Numbered from the stretch's first letter, positions 1 through 9,810 are shown. The stretch: DNA of 64,000 nucleotides from JABDKH01 sp963768565 (GCA_963768565.1 CAVYIO010000038.1:1-64000); one strand, 5' to 3'. Translations and numbers: made by a program. Notes: generated by a model from the sequence alone, not told the origin.

Positions 1-641
1 CGAACCGCTGCCTTACCGTCAGTCGCTGCGGTACCACCGGTTGCACCGACGCCGCCATCCGAAGCGCCGACAGAGGACCCAACTGAAGAGGCTTCCGGCA
101 CTTGTGGGTCCCGACGGATCAAGAGCCTGTCATCGAGCGGACCGTGCCCGTCGATGTAACACCTGACGAGCCATCGTCATTTGAATTCTCGGTCGAACCC
201 GCCCCTCCGACACCGGTTGACGACGCCGGGCTTGTCTTCCTCAACCGGGACAGATTCACTGACGAACTGCAGCTCTACTTCGACGACTACGAGACTTCGG
301 GCTCTTCGTTTACCCTCGTCGCCATGCGAACTGAGGACCCAGACGACGGAACAGGATCGGACGACTTCAGAGACATTATCCAGGCCCTTCAGGACGTGCT
401 GAAGCGGGAAGACTCGCTGTTCGCAGATCCGATCGTCGAACGGATCATCGTGATCCTCGGAGACGGGAAATCGGACGAGGCACAGAATCTGTTCGCGTCG
501 GTGAAAAACCGGCTGCGAGAAACCGCGCCGGACAAGGCAGACCATCTTCTGAATGTTGTGGAGGCCGTGGTCGTTCCCGACGGCAAACCCTTCACGACGG
601 CAGACGAATTCGTTCGGTACGTCCTCGACGAAGACGAGTAG
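1..641 (+). CDS. C-terminal part of a protein with a degenerate GGDEF-like domain (5' truncated, possible frameshift)
   Basis: The gene runs in from the left edge. From about base 105 to the TAG at 639-641 one frame encodes about 178 residues: an acidic, Pro-rich linker followed by an alpha/beta domain beginning VFLNRDRFTDELQLYFDDY. Its pattern (start helix, FTLVAM strand, helix, then ERIIVILGDG) follows the layout of a GGDEF domain, but the GGDEF active-site loop is absent, so diguanylate cyclase activity is not expected. Upstream, bases 1-100 in another frame read as a Pro/Ala/Glu-rich linker (ALPSVAAVPPVAPTPPSEAP) with the same character. The linker therefore probably continues across a one-base loss near base 100. 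Within the displayed frame only a TTG at 102 could start translation. The fold assignment is by eye and tentative; the N-terminal domains lie outside the window. Confidence 0.5.
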
Positions 642-652
642 CGACCGTCTGG

Positions 653-1418
653 CTACTTGAACGTACGCTTGCGGGCCAGGACTGACGTCAGGTCATCAAG
701 GCCCACAGGCCCGTTGCGATACAGGAACGGTTCAGCAAATTGAGCACCGATGGGGTAACCGTACGATCTGGCACGCGCCTCCGTCCATTCGAAGAACGCC
801 GGGTTTGAAAGATACGTCTCCGGCTCATCGGACTTTGACTCGTAGTCCGTATTGAAGAACTGGCTCTTGAACGCCTGCACTGCGCGGGTTCTCTGATCCC
901 AGAAGTCCGATACGTCAACGACAAACGTTGGATCGAAAGGGATCGACTGCATATAGTGGAGGACGTGATCGGGTCGATGAGGCTCCTGCGGCGTACCATC
1001 CGAGTCGTGCGTTTCGATCTTGCGGAGGCCGGCATAGAAGACGGAAGCCGTCGAAAGTTCGGTAGCCGCTCCATGATCCGGATGTCGGCAAACCGGTGCG
1101 CCAACAAGGACCGTCGTGGGTCGATAGCGACGAATCTGCTGGATGAGCAGGAGTCGGTTCCGAAGGTTGTTCTCGATGTTGCCGTCCGGAATTCTTCAAG
1201 TTCTCCCGGACACGAACCCCCATGATTGTCGCAGCGACGGCAGCCTCCTCTCGCCTCTCTTCGACCGACCCGCGCGAACCGAGTTCTCCTTGCGTCAGGT
1301 CAATGATGCCAACGGTCAATCCGCGCGCCGTGAGCGAACAGATGGTTCCACCCGCCCACAGCTCCACGTCGTCCGGGTGGGCCGCTATCGCGAGAACGTC
1401 GATCGAGTTTTCTGTCAC
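653..1418 (-). CDS. bshB1: Bacillithiol biosynthesis deacetylase BshB1 (LmbE/PIG-L family), frameshifted
   Basis: BshB1 removes the acetyl group from GlcNAc-malate in bacillithiol synthesis. The N-terminal part has the family zinc motif AHPDDVE in AIAAHPDDVELWAGGTI and TQGELGSRG; the C-terminal part has the second metal motif HPDH (VCRHPDHGAATELS) and ends in SVLARKRTFK. The two halves lie in different frames. A single extra base near 1192-1195 (gaagaattcc on the coding strand) shifts RVRENLK into a wrong frame, whereas the next frame gives IPDGNIENNLRNRLLLIQQI as expected. Without that base the product is 254 residues, close to the usual size. The start is a GTG at 1418, preceded by GGAGAAAGG, 25 bases after leuS stops, so the two are probably co-transcribed. 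bshC lies 4 kb upstream on the same strand. Function is confident; whether the gene is really broken is open. Confidence 0.85.
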
Positions 1419-1443
1419 TGCCTTTCTCCGGTTCTGTTCGAGA

Positions 1444-4237
1444 TCATCCCACGACCAGGTTGACAATCTTGCCGGGAACGTAGATCTCACGCCGCACAAC
1501 CTTTCCTTCCAGGTGCCGGGCCACGTTCACATCGGCGCGTGCGGCTGCAAGAACAACCTCCTTGTCGGCATCCGCCGCGACCGCTACGGAGCCACGCACT
1601 TTCCCGTTTACCTGCACAGCGACGTGGACCTGCTCCTCGCGCAGCAGCTGCTCGTCCACCGAAGGCCACGAAGCGAACGCCAGCGATTCCTTGTTTCCCA
1701 TCCTGTGCCACAGTTCTTCCGCCATGTGGGGGGCCATCGGGGCAAGGAGTAGAACGAACGTCTCCGCAACCCGTCGCGGAATCCGCTTCAGTGCAACCAT
1801 TTCCGAGTTCAACTCGATGAGTGCTGCAATGGCGGTGTTGAAACTCAAACGGTCGAGATCATCGGTCACACGTCTTACGGTTCGATTCAGCAGACGCCCA
1901 AGTTCTTTACCTGGATCGTCATCCGTCACGAGCAGTGTGTCTGTGTCCTCATCGACGAGGTTCCGCCAGACACGATTCAAGAAGCGATGTACTCCGATTA
2001 TGTCTCTCGTGGACCAGGGCTTGGATGCTTCAAGCGGCCCCAGGTACATCTCGTACAGACGAAACGTGTCGCAACCAAACTCGGCCGCTATCTCATCGGG
2101 GCTTACGGCATTTTTCAGACTCTTGCCCATCTTGCCATACTCCTGCGTGACCGGCGCGCTCTCGTGGAAGTACTCCTTCCCCGACTCGCCCTGCACGTCA
2201 GCGGCCGGACGATTGTCCTGGTCAACGACCTTCTCAGAGTCAACGATGACTCCGCGCTCATCCCGATACGCGTAGGCCTGAATGTATCCCTGATTGATGA
2301 GGCGGCCGAAGGGTTCGGGTCCGGATACATAGCCCAGGTCGAACAACACTTTGTGCCAGAAACGGGCGTAAAGCAGGTGCAGCACGGCATGCTCAACGCC
2401 ACCCACATACAGATCCACCCCTCCCGGAGCCATCCATAACTCCTCCAGTTCCGGGCCGACAAAGCCCTCGCTATTCCACGGCTCGATGAACCGGAGATAG
2501 TACCAGCATGAGCCCGCCCATTGGGGCATCGTGTTTAACTCGCGCTCGTACCGCACGCCGTTCACGATGACGTGCCGCCACGATTCCGGTGCACGCCCGA
2601 GTGGTGGACGCGGAGGATCGTCCGGGTTGTCGCTCGTCCGTGGCTTGAAGTCGTCCATCGCCGGCAGCACCACGGGAAGATCTTCTTCCGGGGACCGAAT
2701 GAATCGAACCGTCCGGACCGTGCGGAGTATTGGAAACGGCTCACCCCAGTAGCGCTGACGACTGAATAACCAGTCGCGCAGCTTGTACTGAACAGCTTGT
2801 TCACCCAATTCGTGTTCGGCAAGCCACTCGGTTATCAACGACTTGGGCTGATCTCGTTCCTCAACGCCATTCAGGGGATACGTCAGCGTTGGCGGAGTTG
2901 ACTCCCAATCCCGCTCCTGTAAATGTTTCCTCCAGCACCGCCGGATTATCCAGATAGGCTTCCTCCTCGATGTCACGCTGCTGTAGCCAGGCGGCATCGG
3001 GTATCACGACAGGTCGAATATCCAGATCGAACTGTTTCGCGAACTCGAAGTCGCGTTGATCGTGTCCGGGAACGGCCATGATGGCCCCTGTGCCGTATCC
3101 CATAAGGACGTAGTCAGCGATCCAGATCGGTATCTCTTCACCGTTCACCGGATTGATCGCAGATCCTCCTGTAAACGCACCGGTCTTTCGCTTGCCCTCC
3201 GCCATACGATCGACTTCGGTCATTCCGGCCGCATCGTTCTGGTATTTGCGTACCTCCGACCGGTGTTCGGGTGTCGTGACGAGGTCGACGAGCGGATGCT
3301 CCGGTGCAAGGACCATATAGGTCGCACCAAACAGAGTATCGGGTCGTGTCGTGAACACACGGATCACGTCCGGAAGACCGCCGATCGCGAAATCGACCAT
3401 CGCGCCCTGGCTACGACCGATCCAGTTGCGCTGCATGATCTTGATCGGCTCCGGCCAGTCGACCAGCTTCAGGTCATCCTCAAGGCGATCCGCGTACGCC
3501 GTAATCCGAAGCATCCACTGCTTCAGTGGACGTTTGAATACCGGGTAGTTGCCTCGTTCGCTTCTGCCCTCGTTCGTGACCTCCTCGTTGGCAAGAACGG
3601 TCCCGAGGGCGGGGCACCAGTTGACCGGCACTTCCGCCATGAAGGCGAGTCGATACCCCGCGAGTACGTCCTGCCGCCCTACTTCGTTGAGAGATGACCA
3701 CTCCTCACCAGCCGCAGGCGCCTTACTTCCGTCATCAAATGCAGCTATCAGATCGTCGATCGGACAAGCCTTCGACAATTCCCCGTCGTAGTAGCTGTTG
3801 TACAGTTTGAGAAATATCCACTGCGTCCACCGATAGTACTCCGGATCTGTCGTAGCAAGAACCCGGCTCCAGTCATAACTCAAGCCAAGACGCTTGAGTT
3901 GACGCAGCATATTCTCGATGTTCTTCTGAGTCGTGATCCTCGGGTGAACACCGTGCTCCACGGCAAACTGCTCGGCAGGAAGACCGAACGCATCGAAGCC
4001 GATCGGGTGCAGCACTTCAAACCCGAGCATCCTCTTGTATCGTGCAACGATGTCGGTTGCAATGTATCCCAGCGGGTGGCCGACGTGCAGGCCTACGCCG
4101 GACGGGTAAGGAAACATGTCGAGGACGTAGAACTTCTCCAGATCCCCTTGCGGATGCCGATTCGTGGCAAAGACCGACTCGGTCTCCCAGAATCTCTGCC
4201 ACTTCTCCTCGATCTCCGTGAATGGGTAACTCGCCAT
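1444..4237 (-). CDS. leuS: Leucyl-tRNA synthetase (class Ia), one-base frameshift
   Basis: LeuRS charges tRNA(Leu) in the cytoplasm. The start chosen is ATG at 4237 (MASYPFTEIEEKWQRFW). The HIGH signature is HVGH at residues 51-54 after MFPYPSG; an editing (CP1) domain with TRPDTLFGATY follows. The KMSKS loop reads KMGKS (YGKMGKSLKNAVSPDE), a form I associate with many bacterial LeuRS. The C-terminus carries the anticodon-binding and tRNA-binding domains ending in PGKIVNLVVG. The frame breaks near 2893-2897 in a CCCC run. The N-terminal frame runs to a TGA at about 2861, while the correct continuation (PLNGVEERDQPKSLITEWLA) is one base on. Removing one base gives exactly 930 residues, a normal length. 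Because the enzyme is essential, a sequence error is more likely than a pseudogene. bshB1 follows 25 bases downstream. Confidence 0.9.
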
Positions 4238-4426
4238 GTACTCATTGCTGTGATTTCGGTGGGGCCGCGACCTCACCCGTTTCGCACTTCGAACGTCCTC
4301 CGACCGGCAATAATACGATTCCGAGTTTGAATTTGGGGTTGATATGATTCCGGAATGCGATTGTGATTGGCGACTTTGACGTATGCTCCGATGCTGACAT
4401 CTTCCGTGCGCGCAGACACCTCGACG

Positions 4427-4840
4427 ATGGACATAGCTGAATTACTGACACGGACACGTACGATCGCCGTTGTGGGCCTCTCCCCGCGGTCGACACGCAC
4501 CAGCTACAAGATAGCGGTGTACCTGCAGGAGGCTGGATACACTATCGTTCCAGTCAACCCGCACAGGGACGAACTGCTTGGTGAGCGAGCCTATCCATCT
4601 TTGATTGACATCCCCGATTCCATCTCTCTCGATCTGGTGGATGTATTCAGAAGACCGGAATTCATGGAGGGCGTCGTGCGCGAGGCCATTGCCCGCAGGG
4701 ATCGGTCAGGAAATAATCCCGTGATCTGGACGCAGATTGGCGTGTCGTCATTCGAGGCCGAGGAACTGGCGAACGAAGCGGGAATACCCTACATCCGCAA
4801 TCGCTGCACTCTGGTCGAACACAGTCGACTTCTAACCTGA
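4427..4840 (+). CDS. CoA-binding domain protein (YccU family)
   Basis: A small Rossmann-fold CoA-binding protein of about 137 residues. The N-terminal TRTIAVVGLSPRSTRTSYKI is the nucleotide-binding P-loop-like turn of this family, followed by AGYTIVPVNPHRDELLGERA and DLVDVFRRPE. The C-terminal part has VIWTQIGVSSFEAEELANEA and the typical ending YIRNRCTLVEH. I chose ATG 4427 (MDIAELLTRT) because it matches the usual N-terminus; the frame is open upstream to an ATG at 4367. It is divergent from leuS and converges with the HD-domain gene, whose stop overlaps its 3' end by nine bases. The precise biochemical role of this family is not established. Confidence 0.85.
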   Translation: MDIAELLTRTRTIAVVGLSPRSTRTSYKIAVYLQEAGYTIVPVNPHRDELLGERAYPSLIDIPDSISLDLVDVFRRPEFMEGVVREAIARRDRSGNNPVIWTQIGVSSFEAEELANEAGIPYIRNRCTLVEHSRLLT

Positions 4841-5546
4841 CGTCACGCCGGGCTCTTTGCCGGTGAGCACGTCAAACCGATTCATCTCCTTCTTCAGACG
4901 AGAACGCATGGCGTTCAGCCTCGGATCGTCTCGCTGTTCGGCGATCGAGTAGACGCCGTTGAAGAACCAGCGCTGCTGGTCCGCATCGCCCTGCAACGCC
5001 TCTCGCCTCCGGCCGCGCGCTGAAGACGTCGACACCTTTCTTCAGGCTCTTATTAATGGTCCACAGATTGTGCAGCTTGTCTGCAACACTGATCGCCACC
5101 GCCGCGTCGGAGGCGCTCTGAAGACGTTCGATGTAGCCGATCTTCCGATCCCGCCATGGTCGTCGGTTGCCGGTGGCATCAAGCTTGTCTTCCGAAACTT
5201 CCCGAACAAGCTCCGCGACCTTCGCACCCATGAGCTGAGAGAGATTCTCGTAGCGAAAGCGTGCTTCCCAGCGATTCTCGTCCTCGATGACGTCGTGCAA
5301 GAAGGCGGCCGCCACGGTTTCGTCATCCCATCCTGCCCGCTGCACCACCATTGCGACGCTGGTCACATGAGATACGACCGGCACCTTGAGGTACTCATCA
5401 TCGGGCACCTCAAACGGTTCATCTCGCCAACGACTCTTGCGATACGTGCGATCATGCCACTGGGCCGAAAGCTCGATTGCCTGCTCTACAAGTGGAGAAA
5501 ACGGGTGCGGCAGTTCCGTATCACTCTGTGGTCGCTGACTCTCCAT
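4832..5546 (-). CDS. HD-domain alarmone-hydrolase-like protein (SpoT HD / MESH1 type), frameshifted
   Basis: A cytoplasmic metal-dependent HD phosphohydrolase resembling the hydrolase domain of SpoT and stand-alone small alarmone hydrolases. Visible motifs: EQAIELSAQWH near the start, PVVSHVTSVAMVV, the HD motif FLHDVIEDE (HDxxED), and SVADKLHNLWTI. No synthetase domain is present. The frame is lost after KKGVDVFSAR near base 5000-5020. The next frame continues REALQGDADQQRWFFNGVYS to a stop at 4832. Exactly one extra base accounts for this and gives 237 residues. The start is ATG 5546, six bases after bshC ends, so it is probably co-transcribed with bshC. (p)ppGpp as substrate is inferred from family resemblance; other nucleotide substrates are possible. 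Confidence 0.75.
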
Positions 5547-5552
5547 AACCCT

Positions 5553-7214
5553 TCAGGAACCCACCGTGATTACCTGATGCTCAACCGTATCCGTAGACAT
5601 CGCAGACATCAGATCTTCCGTGAACCCTGTCCCATACTTGTTCAGGAACTGGATCACGGACAGGCCGCGCTCCTGAGGGCTTCCGCCCGGATACAGGTTC
5701 TCCTGGAGGCGCTCAAGCCGACTGCGGTCCTCATCGTGATGCCGCTTCTCCGCTTTGAGCACTTTGCCCTGCAGTTTCTTCCACTCGTTGTGCAGGTTTG
5801 TACGTGTCGCTTCAAGGACTTTGGCGAGAGTCGCGTCCGTGTTTACAACAACCGGTCTTATCTCCTCGACCGACTGATCGATAAGACGCGAGGCAGCATC
5901 AAATCGGGCCGGCAGGTCAACATCCATCTTGTCCAGGATAACCTGTTTGAAGAGGCCTTCGATGTCAGATCCTACGTCCGGCATATTCAGGTTGTACCGC
6001 GCCAGGATCTTCTCAATTCTCGCTTCGACGAAGGTCACGCTTGCCCTCGGGTACACAGCCGGCATGGGCTGACCGGCCCAGTCGTAAACCGGCTTGAGCT
6101 GCGCAAAGTAGGCCACCTCGCCCGGTCCACCGACATACGCCAGTGTAGGAAGCAGCCGGTCCTGCAGAATCGGCCGAAGCACAACATTCGGACTGATGGC
6201 GCACGGATCCAATTCGATCAGCGCAATTAACTCGTCGCGCGTGAGGGTCCCATCATGATCGCGAATTGAAAAACGATCTCCGGATGGCTCGGCATCAATG
6301 GCAGATCGGCCCCGGTCATCCACGTAGAAAAGATTTGTAGGTCGGACTCGTACCTGCGCGTGATAGTCCTTCGTCAGCTCCTCACTGACTCGCAACACAC
6401 GCTCGGCCACGTCGGCAGACTCGTTGGCCTCTTTTACGAATAGTGGGACGGCCGCGTCCTTGAAACCGCGGTGATCGGGCGAAATAAGGACAAGTCCGGA
6501 CGACGGAAAGAGCGCTTTCAGAAATCTCGCGAACGCATCTCTGAATGTCGTTCCGGGTTTATACGTATCCCGGAGCAGAGCCATGACCTCGTCACGAAAC
6601 TCGGTCGGCGGAAGCTCACTTTCGACTTTGCCAATCAGGTCGTCGATGGATGGGCCGAGCGGCAGCCGCCCTACCGGACCGTAATTCCCCTTCGGCATCG
6701 GTGTCCCGGAGTCGTAGTCGATCGAGACCAACCCCTTTGAACCGATGATACGAGTACTGCGGACTTCGTCGAGGTCGTGGTCCTCGCCTTCAAGCCAGAA
6801 GACCGGGACCACTGGCCGGTCGGTGGTCGACAACTCCGCAGCAAGCTTGACCGCCGTGGCCGTCTTGTAGACCGTGTATAGTGGTCCGCCGAACAGGCCG
6901 ACCTGCTGGCCAGTAACGACTGCCAGGGAATCTTCATTTGCAAGGCTTTCGATGTTCAGACGCGTGGCTTCGTCAAGGCCCCACTGCTCGTTCTGCTCCA
7001 AAAGCACTTTCACCAGGAGGTCCCGGTCGCGTTCAAACGAGAGAACGCGATCGCTGTGGGCCTGCAAGCGTGCGGGGTCGCGATAGTCGACGGCGAAGTA
7101 ACGGGAGACCCGATCGAAGTCTTCGCAATAGTCCGTAAACAGACTATTGAAGCCCGGAAGAGTACTGAACGGAAGCCGGCGAGATGTCAGACCTAGGGGG
7201 ACGTTCGGATTCAT
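5553..7214 (-). CDS. bshC: Bacillithiol biosynthesis cysteine-adding enzyme BshC
   Basis: BshC is the putative ligase that joins cysteine to GlcN-malate in the last step of bacillithiol synthesis. The 553-residue product begins with the family-type N-terminus (FSTLPGFNSLFTDYCEDF) and contains the nucleotide-binding-like segment SLAVVTGQQVGLFGGPLYTV followed by YKTATAVKLA and VPVFWLEGEDHDLDEV, all characteristic of BshC. The middle has YVGGPGEVAYFAQLKPVYDW and the C-terminus a long coiled coil (about residues 440-520). The length fits the family. It lies between the bifunctional-nuclease-family gene and the HD-domain gene on the same strand. With bshB1 it indicates that this organism makes bacillithiol; bshA is not in the window. 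Confidence 0.93.
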   Translation of the reverse strand: MNPNVPLGLTSRRLPFSTLPGFNSLFTDYCEDFDRVSRYFAVDYRDPARLQAHSDRVLSFERDRDLLVKVLLEQNEQWGLDEATRLNIESLANEDSLAVVTGQQVGLFGGPLYTVYKTATAVKLAAELSTTDRPVVPVFWLEGEDHDLDEVRSTRIIGSKGLVSIDYDSGTPMPKGNYGPVGRLPLGPSIDDLIGKVESELPPTEFRDEVMALLRDTYKPGTTFRDAFARFLKALFPSSGLVLISPDHRGFKDAAVPLFVKEANESADVAERVLRVSEELTKDYHAQVRVRPTNLFYVDDRGRSAIDAEPSGDRFSIRDHDGTLTRDELIALIELDPCAISPNVVLRPILQDRLLPTLAYVGGPGEVAYFAQLKPVYDWAGQPMPAVYPRASVTFVEARIEKILARYNLNMPDVGSDIEGLFKQVILDKMDVDLPARFDAASRLIDQSVEEIRPVVVNTDATLAKVLEATRTNLHNEWKKLQGKVLKAEKRHHDEDRSRLERLQENLYPGGSPQERGLSVIQFLNKYGTGFTEDLMSAMSTDTVEHQVITVGS

Positions 7215-7322
7215 TCGTACCGTACTTGAAGTCTTGCTATATCCGTCATCAACGGTACGAGCACGCCATACGTTGTCGCGTCGTGCGACCGGATCCCGTG
7301 TCTCAGGCGGTCTTCTCGGGAA

Positions 7323-7904
7323 TCAGCTCTTATCGCCGTCGTGGCGCTCGATGTCGTCGCGAAGTTGCGCTGCCCGCTCGTAGTCCTCATCCTGTATTGC
7401 TTTCGAGAGCTGCTCCTTGAGTCGCTCGATAGGCGACACCGGAACGGCCGGTTCATCTTCCTCGAGCTCCTCCTCGGACACGGACACGCCTTCCTCATCG
7501 GACGGTATCCCGGCCTCTTCCAACACGCTCGGCGCAACATAGATAGGTGCATCGACCCGAACCGCAAGTGCGACGGCATCGCTAGGCCGCGCATCGAGCT
7601 GGTCCTCTTCGCCCTCATGTATGTATCGAACCTTCGCGAAGAAAGTGCCCTCTCGAAGCTCGTCGATCACGACATCGAGGACCTCGGCTCCTACCGACTC
7701 AAACAGGTCCCTCAGTAGATCGTGAGTCATCGGGCGTGGGGGCTGGATCTTCTCGAGTTCGAGTGCAATCGCCTGGGCCTCGAACGCACCGATGATGATC
7801 GGAAGACGTCGGTTTCCCTCGATTTCTCCAAGAACCAGGGCATACGCGCCACCGCTCGAGGGACTTGTGGAGAGACCGATGATTTCGACTTGAATGAAAT
7901 CCAT
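7323..7904 (-). CDS. Bifunctional nuclease family protein (DUF151) with UVR motif
   Basis: A 193-residue protein. Residues 1-130 form a DUF151/BFN domain: VEIIGLSTSPSSGGAYALVL, RRLPIIIGAFEAQAIALELE, RPMTHDLLRDLFESVGAEV and ARPSDAVALAVRVDAPIYV are all hallmark segments. An acidic linker (about residues 140-155) leads to a C-terminal UvrB/UvrC-like motif (LKEQLSKAIQDEDYERAAQL). This BFN-UVR arrangement is common in Bacteroidota. Nuclease activity is reported for some family members, but the role in bacteria of this kind is uncertain. It sits upstream of bshC on the same strand with about 108 bases between. Confidence 0.88.
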   Translation of the reverse strand: MDFIQVEIIGLSTSPSSGGAYALVLGEIEGNRRLPIIIGAFEAQAIALELEKIQPPRPMTHDLLRDLFESVGAEVLDVVIDELREGTFFAKVRYIHEGEEDQLDARPSDAVALAVRVDAPIYVAPSVLEEAGIPSDEEGVSVSEEELEEDEPAVPVSPIERLKEQLSKAIQDEDYERAAQLRDDIERHDGDKS

Positions 7905-7959
7905 TAAACCTGTGGAACTCCCGATTTCGTTCGATGAGGCGGCGGGTTCGGGCCCTGGA

Positions 7960-9039
7960 CTAACATAGCGCCGATTTTAACGCGGTCAAAAAGGCCTTGT
8001 TCTCATCCGCTGTGCCGGCGCACACGCGGACATAACCTTCCAGTTCCGGATATCCACTCATGTCACGGATCAATACACCCGATCCGGCTACTCGCTCGAA
8101 CAATTCATGCGAGCCCATCGGCGACTTGAAAATGATAAAATTGGCGCTGGACGGTACGTGCTCGACTCCCAGTTCGGTGAGTGCACGACCCAGGGCCTGC
8201 GTTCCCTCCTGCATCGCCGTCACCCGTGAGCGAACGTACCCTGGACGTTGCAGCAACCGGATCGCGGCTCTCTGCGCGAATTCGCCGATCATGAAGGGGA
8301 GCCTGGCCTTCAGCAACTCCTTTATTACTTCGGGGCGAGCGACCAGAAATCCGACGCGCAAGCCGGCGAGCCCAACTCCCTTGGACAGGGTTCGCATAAC
8401 GATCGTGTTTGGATAGTCTGCAATCAGAGGCAATGCATCCGGTTCACGACCGAACTCCACATACGCTTCGTCCACCAGAACAAATCCGCGCGCGGCACGG
8501 AGGATGGCAACCACCTCCTCCCGGGGCATTTCCAGACCAGTTGGATTGTTCGGGGTCGCAATTACCGTGAGAGCAGGATCCTCCTCGCGGATGGCTTTCA
8601 CAATGGCATCGGTGTCGAACGACAGGTCGCTCCGCGGCGGGATCGACGTCAGACGGCCACCGAAAAGCCTGACGACACTTGCGAACAACGCGAACATCGG
8701 CCTCGGCAGAACGACGTTCTGCCCACCCGCGATCAGCGAAAGCCCGAGAGTATGCGTCAGTTCATTCGACCCGTTGCCAACGAGAATCGAGTCAGGACTG
8801 CAACCGAGAGATGCTGCAAGGGCGTTGACCAGTGGCGCCGGCTGATCTTCAGGGTACCGATTGAACGGCACCGATCGCATCTCGTCCAGAATTTCCTGCT
8901 TCAGATCGTCATCGACGTCGAACGGGCTTTCGTTCTGGTTGAGTTTGCAGCTGATGCCGGGATGAGCCCTGACGGTGTACTGCTTCTCGGCGCGCACCTG
9001 CGGGCGAATCCTATCAATGGGCGACGATGATCTTGCCAT
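7960..9039 (-). CDS. hisC: Histidinol-phosphate aminotransferase
   Basis: A PLP-dependent fold-type I aminotransferase that converts imidazole-acetol phosphate to histidinol phosphate in histidine synthesis. The 359-residue protein shows KLNQNESPFD near the N-terminus (substrate entry), GNGSNELTH (PLP phosphate pocket), TPNNPTGLEMP, VLVDEAYVEF (PLP-binding Asp and Tyr) and the Schiff-base lysine in TLSKGVGLAGLRVG at about residue 220. It stands alone here, far from other his genes and about 11 kb from the histidine-degrading hut cluster. Related HisC-like aminotransferases act on other amino acids, so the exact substrate is inferred from the motif set. Confidence 0.88.
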   Translation of the reverse strand: MARSSSPIDRIRPQVRAEKQYTVRAHPGISCKLNQNESPFDVDDDLKQEILDEMRSVPFNRYPEDQPAPLVNALAASLGCSPDSILVGNGSNELTHTLGLSLIAGGQNVVLPRPMFALFASVVRLFGGRLTSIPPRSDLSFDTDAIVKAIREEDPALTVIATPNNPTGLEMPREEVVAILRAARGFVLVDEAYVEFGREPDALPLIADYPNTIVMRTLSKGVGLAGLRVGFLVARPEVIKELLKARLPFMIGEFAQRAAIRLLQRPGYVRSRVTAMQEGTQALGRALTELGVEHVPSSANFIIFKSPMGSHELFERVAGSGVLIRDMSGYPELEGYVRVCAGTADENKAFLTALKSALC

Positions 9040-9272
9040 AATCCCGATGGGCGGAGTTTGGTCGGACGACTCAAATTACGCATTGAATCGTCGGGGCGAC
9101 GACCTCGAACGAAGGCGGGCGCTCAATCTACTTCCGATCCATGTGGGACAGCGACTGCACCGACACGGACGGATCGGTGTTACGCAGAGAAGAGCAGACG
9201 GATGGCCGGACCCCTTCTGACATGTCGTGAGGCAGATCAGACAACCGGCCGAAACAGACGGGCGAACTAATA

Positions 9273-9686
9273 CTATCCGTCGGTATAGTCGCGAGGCGCG
9301 TCCTGTTGCTCGGCAGCAGGAGGTATTTCGGGCATGCCGCGAAACTCGTAGCCCGGAAGACATTCACTGCACACAAACCGCATGGTGTCATGAATGGCCG
9401 ACACGAATTTCCCGAAGTCCTCTTTATAGAGGAATATCTTGTGCTTCTCGTAACGACCCTCTTCGAGTCGCTTGCTCTCAGTGATTGTTATGAAGAAGTC
9501 CTCTCCAGATCGTGTCGTCTTGACGTCAAAAAAGTAGGTCCTCTTCCCAGCAGGGACCCGCTTGGAGAACACTTCATCTCGATAACGACCCCGGTCGGGA
9601 CCGTTGCCGTCGCCCGCACTGAAAGACGACTCATTCAGGTCCGGAGAATCGTGGCCATGATTCTCCCGCTCGGTCTCACCGCTCAT
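9273..9686 (-). CDS. DUF3276 / PUR-alpha-like nucleic-acid-binding protein
   Basis: A 137-residue protein whose core (about residues 35-105) matches the PUR-like DUF3276 family of Bacteroidota: EVFSKRVPAGKRTYFFDVKT, DFFITITESKRLEEGRYEKH and KIFLYKEDFGKFVSAIHDTM. PUR-domain proteins bind single-stranded DNA or RNA. The N-terminal 30 residues are polar and low complexity, and the C-terminal tail after FVCSECLPGYEF is Pro/Glu-rich. A Bacteroidota-like -7 element (CAAAAGTA on plus, i.e. TACTTTTG) lies about 95 bases before the start. The upstream protease gene ends 124 bases away, so this gene is probably its own transcription unit. Nucleic-acid binding is a family inference. Confidence 0.85.
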   Translation of the reverse strand: MSGETERENHGHDSPDLNESSFSAGDGNGPDRGRYRDEVFSKRVPAGKRTYFFDVKTTRSGEDFFITITESKRLEEGRYEKHKIFLYKEDFGKFVSAIHDTMRFVCSECLPGYEFRGMPEIPPAAEQQDAPRDYTDG

Positions 9687-9781
9687 CCTGTTGACTTCCG
9701 CTTACGATCCCAACACGCGCCGCCCGTGATTCTCCGCAAACAACAAATCGAGAATTTTCACACAATATGCAAATGATCGCG

Positions 9782-9789
9782 CAAAAGTA
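9782..9789 (-). promoter_or_regulatory. Candidate Bacteroidota-type -7 promoter element for the DUF3276 gene
   Basis: On the minus strand the bases read TACTTTTG, an exact match to the Bacteroidota -7 consensus TAnnTTTG. They lie about 95 bases upstream of the DUF3276 start. No clear TTG is present at the -33 position, so the call is weak. Confidence 0.3.
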
Positions 9790-9810
9790 CAACGAGACGT
9801 CTTGCGGGCT

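Noticed and set aside
1444..2997. KMGKS instead of KMSKS in LeuRS as a defect
   Set aside because: KMGKS is a known variant in many bacterial LeuRS and needs no special explanation.
4959..6230. Long plus-strand open frame (423 codons) opposite bshC
   Set aside because: It is the antisense shadow of bshC, has no domain, and bshC shows clear family motifs over the same bases.
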